From Chloroflexota bacterium (GTDB lineage: Bacteria > Chloroflexota > UBA6077 > CF-72), in assembly GCA_019247135.1 (NCBI GenBank), contig JAFAPL010000377.1:1-16076 (forward strand): 16,076 bases of DNA, in the 5' to 3' direction. Within the stretch, counting starts at the first letter, position 1, and the number at the start of each line of letters is the position of its first letter. Below the pieces are notes generated by a model. The model searched no databases. It was not told the DNA's origin and saw only the letters and a program-made list of their open reading frames with translations. The translations under genes were made by a program, and so were the position numbers. Below are positions 1-6,106 of the stretch, piece by piece.

Positions 1-593
1 ACCGTGACCGTGTGAGAGCCGGCCGGGACGCCCTCGAACGGAACCTGAAGATTGGCCGTATGGACGATTCTCGGGTTGCCCATCGGCACGGGAGTGAGCG
101 TGCTGGTGTTGAGGTATGGCGTCGCGTCCTCGTCCAGAAAGTAGTGCAGGTGGTAATCCTCCAGCCTGGTGGCGTTCGCCGCGGGCACGAGCTCTGGACC
201 AGTCCACTGGACACTGATCGTCACTGTTCCCGCTGGGACCGTCGCGCCGGCTGCTGGCGAAGTGATCGAAAGCGAGGCAGTGGCGGGCCGGGGCGCCGAA
301 CCGGTAGCTGGCGAGGGCGACGCGAACGGCGAAGCAGCTGGCGATGCGGCGGGCGAGGCGGCCGGTGACGCGGCCGGTGAGGCCGCTGGCGAAGCCGCGG
401 GAGAAGGCGACGCCGCTGGCGATGCCGCGATCGCGGGTGAAGCGCTGGTGGCCGGCGAAGCGGCGGGTTTAGCCGGCGCCGCGGTCGGAGCCGGCGCGGT
501 TGTCGGGGCAGGTGGAGCCGCCCCGGTGCAGGCGACCAGACCGCAGGTCACAGTGGACAGGCCGATGATCAGAGCGCGCGAGTAGCGCAGCAT
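1..593 (-). CDS. Ala/Pro/Ser-rich lipoprotein, 3' end outside the window
   Basis: This is the first 197 codons of a secreted lipoprotein read right to left; its end lies beyond base 1. The ATG at 593-591 follows GAGAGGA (605-599) with a 5-nt spacer. Residues 1-21 form a signal peptide and the lipobox LVAC puts the lipidated cysteine at position 22, so the protein should be membrane-anchored and extracytoplasmic. Residues 23-105 are a low-complexity Ala/Pro/Ser/Thr linker containing a PAAS tandem repeat. From about residue 107 a folded beta-rich domain begins (LSITSPAAGATVPAG, then HLHYFLD at 148-154 and PAGSHTVT at the window edge). This resembles small Ig-like or DUF4399-type domains, a similarity judged by eye. 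It starts 72 nt after metK on the same strand and could be read through from it or be independent. No function is assigned. Confidence 0.85.
   Translation of the reverse strand, partial: MLRYSRALIIGLSTVTCGLVACTGAAPPAPTTAPAPTAAPAKPAASPATSASPAIAASPAASPSPAASPAASPAASPAASPAASPAASPFASPSPATGSAPRPATASLSITSPAAGATVPAGTVTISVQWTGPELVPAANATRLEDYHLHYFLDEDATPYLNTSTLTPVPMGNPRIVHTANLQVPFEGVPAGSHTVT
315..425 (-). repeat. 12-bp coding tandem repeat (PAAS units) in the lipoprotein linker
   Basis: On the minus strand the tetrapeptide Pro-Ala-Ala-Ser is repeated about seven times, roughly residues 58-93 of the lipoprotein. The 12-bp units share a GCG/GCC-GCx-TCx-CCx pattern but differ at third codon positions. 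The amino-acid repeat is therefore better kept than the DNA repeat. It acts as a flexible spacer between the lipid anchor and the C-terminal domain. Copy number may vary between strains. Confidence 0.75.
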
Positions 594-625
594 GCACGTC
601 CTCTCAATCAAGATGGGAGGTTTCA

Positions 626-645
626 AGCGTGTGTTGTTGCACGCT
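626..645 (-). other. Small hairpin between metK and the lipoprotein gene
   Basis: AGCGTG and CACGCT form a perfect 6-bp stem with an 8-nt loop, 20 bases past the metK stop codon. Read on the minus strand it is followed by TTGAAACC and not by a run of T, so it is at most a weak or factor-assisted terminator. It could also be a processing or stability stem between two cotranscribed genes. Confidence 0.35.
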
Positions 646-665
646 GCGGACCAGCGCCGCCGCGT

Positions 666-1910
666 TTATGTCGCCCGGGCGGTTTCGCGGGCGCCAGTTG
701 CGGCGCGCAGGGCGCTGGCTTTGTCGGTCCGCTCCCAGGGGAGATCCAGGTCAGTGCGACCGAAGTGACCATACGCGGCGGTCTTTTCGAACATCGGACG
801 GCGCAGTTCGAGCGCTTTGATGATGCCGGCCGGGCGGAGGTCGAAGGTCTGGGTGATGGCGCGTTCGATGTCTTCCACGGGCACCGTCTCGGTGCCGTAC
901 GTCTCGACCGCGACGGACACCGGGCGGGCCACACCGATCGCGTAGGCCAGGTTCACTTCGCAGCGCCTGGCCAGGTCCGCGGCAACGACGTTCTTGGCGA
1001 CCCAGCGGGCCGCGTACGCGGCGGAGCGGTCCACCTTGGTTGGATCTTTGCCCGAGAACGCGCCGCCGCCGTGGCGCGCCATGCCGCCGTACGTATCCAC
1101 GATGATCTTGCGACCGGTCAGCCCAGAGTCGCCAAATGGGCCGCCAACGACGAAACGGCCGGTCGGGTTGATGAAGTATTTGGTTTCGTCATCCAGGAAG
1201 CGTGGCTCGATGACCGCCTCGATCACGTGCTTTTTGACGTCACGCGAAATCTGTTCCTGGTCGATGTCTGGCGCGTGCTGCGTCGAAACCACGACGGCGT
1301 CGACGCGTGCTGGTTGGCCGTAGCGGTATTCGACAGTCACCTGGCTCTTGCCGTCGGGGCGCAGCCACGGCAACGTGCCGTTCTTGCGGACCTCCGACAA
1401 CCGACGGGTCAAACGGTGCGCGAGAGCAATCGTCAGTGGCATCAGCTCGGGCGACTCGTCGCAGGCGAAGCCGAACATCATGCCCTGGTCGCCAGCGCCT
1501 GTATCCAGATCATCTTGCAGATCACCCTGCTTGGCTTCCAACGCGTGATCGACGCCCATGGCGATGTCGCCGGACTGACGCGATAGCACCGAGACGATCT
1601 GCGCCTTGCCCAGGTCGAAGCCGGTGTCGGGCGTGGTGTAGCCGATGCGCGTCAGGACGCGCCGCACGATCTCTTCGACGACGTCATCGGGCACGCTCGG
1701 CGTTACCTCGCCAAAGACGGCAACCCAGCTGCGTGTTTCGTCGCTTTTGATGCCCGATTCGCACGCAACGCGCGCGGAAGGCGTCTTGGACAGCGCCCAG
1801 TCGAGTACCGCGTCCGAGATCTGGTCGCAGATCTTGTCGGGGTGTCCTTCGGTGACACTCTCGCTGGTGAACAGCAGGCGCGGATGACTCTGGAACGTGG
1901 TGCTACTCAA
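666..1910 (-). CDS. metK: S-adenosylmethionine synthetase
   Basis: This cytosolic enzyme makes SAM from methionine and ATP, releasing phosphate and diphosphate. The 414-residue protein has the usual family length. It carries the N-terminal ATP/methionine motif [11 protein letters not shown] (16-26), the GAGDQG signature (138-143) and the phosphate-binding glycine-rich loop [14 protein letters not shown] (281-294). The start is TTG at 1910-1908, because no ATG precedes the conserved region. GGAGGA at 1924-1919 sits 8 nt upstream, inside the end of the preceding metE. The TTG overlaps that gene's TGA by 4 nt (TTGA), a sign of translational coupling. It is the last gene of the five-gene methionine/SAM operon. 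The segment at residues 50-70 is somewhat unlike common MetK proteins, but all the signature motifs are intact. Confidence 0.97.
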   Translation of the reverse strand: MSSTTFQSHPRLLFTSESVTEGHPDKICDQISDAVLDWALSKTPSARVACESGIKSDETRSWVAVFGEVTPSVPDDVVEEIVRRVLTRIGYTTPDTGFDLGKAQIVSVLSRQSGDIAMGVDHALEAKQGDLQDDLDTGAGDQGMMFGFACDESPELMPLTIALAHRLTRRLSEVRKNGTLPWLRPDGKSQVTVEYRYGQPARVDAVVVSTQHAPDIDQEQISRDVKKHVIEAVIEPRFLDDETKYFINPTGRFVVGGPFGDSGLTGRKIIVDTYGGMARHGGGAFSGKDPTKVDRSAAYAARWVAKNVVAADLARRCEVNLAYAIGVARPVSVAVETYGTETVPVEDIERAITQTFDLRPAGIIKALELRRPMFEKTAAYGHFGRTDLDLPWERTDKASALRAATGARETARAT

Positions 1911-3028
1911 GGTTGGTGTCCTCCGTGGACGGGGGAATCGGGCTCAGGTTTCGGTTCAACGACGGGTGTACCCAGGACATCAGCGCGTACCTGGGCGGTG
2001 CCCTCGCTCATCGCCTGCAGCTTCGCTCGCGCCATATCGGCGGGCACGTGCCGGAGGCCGCAATCAGGATTGACCAGGAGTCGATCGGGTGGCAGCACCT
2101 GCAGGGCTCGGCGCACGCGCGAGGCGATCAGCTCGGCGGATTCGGGCTGTGGGTTCTTCACGTCGATGACGCCCAGACCAAGGCTGAAGTGGGTCTCGGG
2201 GTAGCGGCGAAACAGATCCAAGTCGTCGTAGCCCTTGCGCGCGAACTCGAGCACCAGCTCGTCGATGTCGGCCTCCAGAACAGCAGGAAACAAGAACTCG
2301 TAATGGCCTTCCCAGGCTGGGCGGGCGTAGCGGTTACCGTAGCAGACGTGCACGGCTCGCTCGGGGCCGCGCTCGACCGCATCGAACACCACGTTGAGTG
2401 CCTGAATGGCGAGTCCGGCCTGGTCGGGGTAGCCCGCGAGGAACGGTTCGTCGATCTGGATGATGGCCGCGCCCGCGTGCGCCAGCGCCTTCACTTCTCG
2501 ATTCAGAATTCGCGCGAGGTCGAGTACGAGGTGCGCCGGATCCGAATAGGCCTCGTTGTGTATACGCCGTGCGAGTGAGAACGGGCCCGTCAGTGAGAAC
2601 TTGACCGGACGGTCGGTGTACTGGAGGGTGAACCGCAGATCGTCGACGAGGCCGAGCGTGGCTACCTCGTCGTCGACGGGTAGTGGGTGTCGGACATAGG
2701 CGTCGTAGTAGTCGTAATAGAAGGTCTTCGCGATGTGCGGAATCTCGACGCCAGGCATGCGCGCGAGAAAGTAGTCGACGTCGTTGTCGCGCCTGAGCTC
2801 GCCATCGGAAACGACGTCAACGCCAGCGCATTCCTGATCTTTCAACGCTGCTTTGATTGCTACTTCGTGGATATCGTCGAGGTACTGACCACTGATGCGG
2901 CGCTGGTAGAAGTCTGTCTTCAAGCGTTCGAGCCACTCGGGGACGGAGAACGAGCCGACGACGCTCGTGGTGAGCAAATGCGGCTGTGTGATCGTGCCGT
3001 TACGCTCGTGGGTTGCGGTTTCAGTCAC
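1907..3028 (-). CDS. Core MetE-type methionine synthase (catalytic half only)
   Basis: The 373-residue protein corresponds to the C-terminal, zinc-containing half of cobalamin-independent methionine synthase and lacks the N-terminal half of classic MetE. All four zinc ligands of the family can be placed: H227 and C229 (VHVCYGN), E261 (LVLEFA) and C323 (NPDCGL). E77 in SDGELRR and the IIQIDEP motif (189-195) match homocysteine-binding and catalytic positions. The expected reaction is methyl transfer to homocysteine to give methionine. Characterised stand-alone core-MetE proteins can take methyl from methylcobalamin instead of polyglutamylated methyl-THF; which donor applies here is inference. 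The start is GTG at 3028-3026, overlapping the methyltransferase stop by 8 nt with only a weak Shine-Dalgarno sequence, so coupling to the upstream gene is likely. Its product feeds MetK, encoded next. Confidence 0.9.
   Translation of the reverse strand: MTETATHERNGTITQPHLLTTSVVGSFSVPEWLERLKTDFYQRRISGQYLDDIHEVAIKAALKDQECAGVDVVSDGELRRDNDVDYFLARMPGVEIPHIAKTFYYDYYDAYVRHPLPVDDEVATLGLVDDLRFTLQYTDRPVKFSLTGPFSLARRIHNEAYSDPAHLVLDLARILNREVKALAHAGAAIIQIDEPFLAGYPDQAGLAIQALNVVFDAVERGPERAVHVCYGNRYARPAWEGHYEFLFPAVLEADIDELVLEFARKGYDDLDLFRRYPETHFSLGLGVIDVKNPQPESAELIASRVRRALQVLPPDRLLVNPDCGLRHVPADMARAKLQAMSEGTAQVRADVLGTPVVEPKPEPDSPVHGGHQP
1919..1924 (-). promoter_or_regulatory. Ribosome binding site that fixes the TTG start of metK
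   Basis: GGAGGA on the minus strand ends 8 nt before TTG at 1910. There is no ATG or GTG between it and the conserved MetK N-terminus, so this site decides the start. Confidence 0.75.
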
Positions 3029-4502
3029 GTGCTCGTGCAGTCATCGTCAGGACATTTGCGCCAACACGATACGCGAAAGCTTCGAACGTGACGTCGAAGC
3101 CGCGGCGCGAGCCGATCGCGGCAATCAGGGTGCCGTTGACCCAGTTCACGACGGAACCGTCATATTTCCCAGGCCCGCGGAAGCCGTTCAGGTACTGGTG
3201 GATGTCGGTCACGAACAGATCGTGACATTGCAGAATCCCATGCGGATGCAGGAGGGGGAGCGTCGCGGCAAAGCTGGCAGCCGCGCCGTTGCTCACGTGC
3301 ATGCGCAGATCGCCATTGGCCATGACGATCGGCCGCATCAACTCGCCATTGATGTCGGGCGCGATCTGGTAACGGTCGAGTTCGACCAGCGGCACGTAGC
3401 GCTCTTCCAGTTTCAAAGCATCCCAGGCTGCGCGCCAGAAGTCGACCGCCGCGGTCGGAGTGGGGAAGCGTTGCCGGTCGGAATCCGACAACAGCTCCGG
3501 GCCAAGCTTTAGCAGGCGCGAAACGAGTTCGGGGAGTTCTTTCGAGGTTGTGTCAAAGCGTTCAGCAATTGTCCGCGCGTCGGACTGCGAAAAGGCGGCG
3601 CGGACCTCCACCTGGAAGAGGTGACCACCGATGCGCACGATCTCGTCTGTAGGCAGGTTGTCGTAGACGTTCGAGATGTAGACGAGAAATGCCTTGTAGC
3701 GGAGAAACGCGAGCGTTTCGGTTGGCCGCAACGCGTCGAGCACGAGCGTACTGATGTGCTCGGCGTGATCCGCAACGTTTTTGCGCGCCAGCTCCAGCAC
3801 GTGCGGTGAGTAGTCACCCATCAGGTAATGCAGGCGTGTGTAGTACTCGCGGCCGCGCTCCTGGTCGAGCCGCCGAAACTCGTCTAGCCAGACGCGCGCC
3901 TGGTTGCCATTGCCGACGCCAATCTCGAGCACATACAGCTCTTCGGGCAAGGCTTTGCGCGCCGCCAGCGCATCCCACACCTGGAACAGCTGCAGGATCA
4001 GGTCGCGCGCGGCCTGGACGTTGCGCGCGTCGCTCTGTCCGCCCGGCAGAGCCTGTTCGTAGCCTTTGCCTGTCGCTTGTTCCCACAGGTTGAGGGATTT
4101 CCAGTACAGGCTGTTGAAGCCCCAGATGAGGCTGCGACTGCCGGGGCGCCAGTCTTCGAGCGCAACGTGGTCGGATGTGGAGGCGCCGTTCTGCAACGCG
4201 GCGGGAATGCAGTCCAGGTCTGGCGGCCTGGCGCGGCGCAAATCGATCGCGATCTCGTACGCCGCACCATCCGAGTCGTCAGGCGCGTGCGCGGCTTCCA
4301 GCGCCCACGGCTCGACACGCCGAATGCTGACCGCCTCGCGGAAGTTCTGCCTGTACTGGATCCAATCGCACACGACGCGCAATTTCGAGAGATCGGCGCT
4401 GCTGTGCGTTGCGGCGTGGAGCGCCGATGACACGATCGGTGCCGCATCGACGGCCTTGGGGCCTCGGAGACGGTCGTCGGACGTACGCAGCTCAATGAAC
4501 AC
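3021..4502 (-). CDS. MidA-like class I SAM-dependent methyltransferase, substrate unknown
   Basis: With the start chosen here the protein has 493 residues. Around residue 191 it has motif I (VLEIGVGNG) of Rossmann-fold methyltransferases, then YLMGDYSPHVLELAR and, near 275, YISNVYDNLPTDE. The last matches the position of the NE-x-x-DALP motif of the MidA/NDUFAF7 family (PF02636-like). The first ~190 residues are a long N-terminal region I do not recognise. An ATG at 4556 exists but has GGGAGG directly against it with no spacer. GTG at 4502-4500 has GGAGG (4515-4511) with an 8-nt spacer and overlaps the metF stop by 11 nt, so it is preferred. Lying between metF and metE, it probably uses SAM made by the operon. 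Mitochondrial MidA methylates a complex I subunit, but that role should not be transferred here. The methyltransferase call is fairly secure; the substrate is unknown. Confidence 0.78.
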   Translation of the reverse strand: MFIELRTSDDRLRGPKAVDAAPIVSSALHAATHSSADLSKLRVVCDWIQYRQNFREAVSIRRVEPWALEAAHAPDDSDGAAYEIAIDLRRARPPDLDCIPAALQNGASTSDHVALEDWRPGSRSLIWGFNSLYWKSLNLWEQATGKGYEQALPGGQSDARNVQAARDLILQLFQVWDALAARKALPEELYVLEIGVGNGNQARVWLDEFRRLDQERGREYYTRLHYLMGDYSPHVLELARKNVADHAEHISTLVLDALRPTETLAFLRYKAFLVYISNVYDNLPTDEIVRIGGHLFQVEVRAAFSQSDARTIAERFDTTSKELPELVSRLLKLGPELLSDSDRQRFPTPTAAVDFWRAAWDALKLEERYVPLVELDRYQIAPDINGELMRPIVMANGDLRMHVSNGAAASFAATLPLLHPHGILQCHDLFVTDIHQYLNGFRGPGKYDGSVVNWVNGTLIAAIGSRRGFDVTFEAFAYRVGANVLTMTARARD

Positions 4503-5445
4503 CGACTGTGCCTCCGCGTCGGATACCGGCCTGCTGGAGGATCTCCGGGATGGCATCCTCCCACGCGAAGGCCATGACGTGCACCCCGCTCACGCCGGGG
4601 ATTTCGCGGACCTGTTGGATGGTTTCAGCACAGATTGCCAGGCCCTCGGCCGACACGCGGTCTTCCGGAACGCCACGCATGCGTCGGATGATCTCTTCGG
4701 GGACGTACATACCGGGCACGTCGCGGCACATATGCTCCAGCGCGCGCAGGGATTTGACCGGACCGACGCCCGCGAGGATCGAGCAGCGTTCGTGCAACCC
4801 CAGGTCGCGGACGCGCTGCATGAAGCGCGCGAAGATCGGTACGTCGAAGATGAACTGCGTCTGGATGAACTGGGCACCGGCCGCCACCTTCTTGCCCAGC
4901 CGCTCGGCGCGGAACTGCAAAGGCGGGGCAAACGGGTTTTCAACGGCACCGATGAACCAGCTGGGGGCGACTTTGAGCTGGCGACCGGACAGCAGGCGGG
5001 CCTGATCGCGCATGGTCCGCGCGGTCCACAACAGGTGAATGGAATCGAAGTCGAAGACTGGCTTCGCCTCGGGATGGTCGCCGAAGCGAGGATGGTCGCC
5101 GGTCAGGAGCAGGACATTAGGAATGCCGATAGCGGCGGCGCCGAGCAGGTCGCTCTGCAGCCCGATGCGGTTTCGGTCACGACATTGCAGCTGCATGATG
5201 GGCTCGACCCCCTCCTGCAGCAGGGCCACACAGCCTGCCCAACTGGCGACCCGAACGATCGCGCTCTGGCCGTCCGTGACGTTCGCGGCATCGATGCAGC
5301 CCTTCAACAGCCGGGCTTTTCGCCTGAGAGCCTGGAGCGATGCTGAGCGTGGGGGACCAATCTCAGCCGTGACGACAAAATCACCCTGCTGGAGCTTCTC
5401 GCGCAGGCTCGGGTGTGGTTCGGCGCCGTTGCGTTCGAAGGTCAT
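4492..5445 (-). CDS. metF: Methylenetetrahydrofolate reductase, MetF subunit
   Basis: This flavin enzyme reduces 5,10-methylene-THF to 5-methyl-THF, the methyl source for methionine. The 317-residue TIM-barrel protein has the family's key features: the catalytic glutamate E28 in FVVTAEIGPPR, NVTDG (55-59), the flavin-site motif CRDRN (88-92), TGDHP with D117 matching the flavin-contacting aspartate, and TQ at 196-197 matching the folate-contacting glutamine. The ATG at 5445 overlaps the metV stop as ATGA, so the two subunits are translationally coupled. Pairing with a cysteine-rich MetV makes this the MetVF type known from acetogens, not the stand-alone NADH-dependent enterobacterial type. 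The true electron donor (NADH directly or a partner protein) cannot be read from the sequence. Confidence 0.93.
   Translation of the reverse strand: MTFERNGAEPHPSLREKLQQGDFVVTAEIGPPRSASLQALRRKARLLKGCIDAANVTDGQSAIVRVASWAGCVALLQEGVEPIMQLQCRDRNRIGLQSDLLGAAAIGIPNVLLLTGDHPRFGDHPEAKPVFDFDSIHLLWTARTMRDQARLLSGRQLKVAPSWFIGAVENPFAPPLQFRAERLGKKVAAGAQFIQTQFIFDVPIFARFMQRVRDLGLHERCSILAGVGPVKSLRALEHMCRDVPGMYVPEEIIRRMRGVPEDRVSAEGLAICAETIQQVREIPGVSGVHVMAFAWEDAIPEILQQAGIRRGGTVGVH
4511..4515 (-). promoter_or_regulatory. Ribosome binding site favouring the GTG start of the methyltransferase
   Basis: GGAGG on the minus strand lies 8 nt before GTG at 4502, inside the end of metF. It argues against the longer reading from the ATG at 4556, which would overlap metF by 65 nt with no usable spacer. 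Confidence 0.7.
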
Positions 5446-5948
5446 CGCCGCGCGGGCAGCTCCGAGCTGTCATCGGTCCAGAGATCTTCGTCTTCCCCGA
5501 GCCAGTAGTTGACCCATGAGCTCTGCCCCCATTTGCGCTGGTCCATCGGGCGCTGCAAGCGACGCAGGTCACTGGCGCGGCCTTCCGCCTCGGCCCGTTC
5601 GTAGGCCACGAGCCAGACACAGCGCGTGCCCGGATAGACCTCGCAGCTGCCGTCCATGCCGACCCCGCCGCAGGGACCATTGCGCAGCTGCTTGGGGCAC
5701 GTCATCGGGCAGGCGTATGCGGTGCTGGGCAGCTCGCATTGGCCGCACATGCGACAACCGAACAGGCGCTCCTTGGTGACACGCTCCCCAAAGGTGAACG
5801 CGCCATACAGCAGGGGGGCCTTGCGCAAGCCCGAGGCGACTGCATGCCAGACAGGGATGCGACGGTCGAGCACGTGGTGGAGGAGCATCATCGAGCGTGC
5901 GGACACGGCGGGTCGAAAGGGCCGTGGCGCGGTCGTGCTCGTGGGCAT
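5442..5948 (-). CDS. metV: MetV-like cysteine-rich subunit of methylenetetrahydrofolate reductase
   Basis: This is a small 168-residue protein of the MTHFR C-terminal/MetV type (PF12225-like). Eight cysteines lie at 65, 68, 71, 80, 84, 93, 102 and 110, in CRMCGQC, CPMTC, NGPCGG, GSCE and TRC contexts. This pattern suits metal binding, as iron-sulfur clusters or zinc. In acetogens MetV forms a complex with MetF and is thought to help pass electrons to the flavin. The start is ATG at 5948-5946, because AGAGGGG (5961-5955) precedes it by 6 nt. A longer reading from 6011 adds 21 unconserved-looking residues without a better site. Its stop overlaps metF by 4 nt. It is the first gene of the five-gene operon, so the promoter should lie within 5949-6106. 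Confidence 0.85.
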   Translation of the reverse strand: MPTSTTAPRPFRPAVSARSMMLLHHVLDRRIPVWHAVASGLRKAPLLYGAFTFGERVTKERLFGCRMCGQCELPSTAYACPMTCPKQLRNGPCGGVGMDGSCEVYPGTRCVWLVAYERAEAEGRASDLRRLQRPMDQRKWGQSSWVNYWLGEDEDLWTDDSSELPARR

Positions 5949-6106
5949 GGAAATCCCCTCTAGCTGAGAGTGTGGTGTGTTCGGTGACGGCGCTTCATCA
6001 GCGCGGGCCACAAAGTTTATGACGGTTGTTTTGGAGTATTACGACAAACGCCGTCGCCCTGGTTATGCGGATACTGCTTGACGGCGCGGGATGAGGGGTC
6101 AGACAC
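5949..6106. promoter_or_regulatory. Divergent control region between metV operon and HMT fusion gene
   Basis: These 158 bases separate the minus-strand metV operon from the plus-strand homocysteine methyltransferase fusion, so both promoters should be here. The centre (about 6013-6047) is AT-richer than its surroundings. The 9-mer TGACGGCGC occurs twice in direct orientation (5985-5993 and 6079-6087). Its 7-bp core occurs once inverted (CGCCGTC, 6049-6055), giving a perfect 7-bp inverted repeat with GACGGCG at 6080-6086. No convincing -35/-10 pair and no recognisable SAM, SAH or cobalamin riboswitch was found. The GACGGCG copies are candidate operators for a shared regulator, possibly the PucR protein encoded downstream; that link is inference. 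Confidence 0.5.

Noticed and set aside
169..585. Ala/Gly/Glu-rich 138-residue plus-strand frame
   Set aside because: It is the complement of the PAAS repeat of the minus-strand lipoprotein, which has a signal peptide, lipobox and ribosome binding site.
626..645. Intrinsic terminator after metK
   Set aside because: The stem is real but only 6 bp and lacks a following T-run on the transcribed strand, so it is listed only as a hairpin.
765..1586. 273-residue open frame on the plus strand opposite metK
   Set aside because: It is a shadow of metK, whose signature motifs are all on the minus strand.
4066..5346. 426-residue open frame on the plus strand opposite metF and the methyltransferase
   Set aside because: This is antisense GC-bias reading with no family features; the minus strand carries intact metF motifs.
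5949..6106. Possible SAM, SAH or cobalamin riboswitch upstream of metV or the HMT fusion
   Set aside because: I read both strands and found none of the conserved core sequences I know for these classes. A covariance-model search would settle it.
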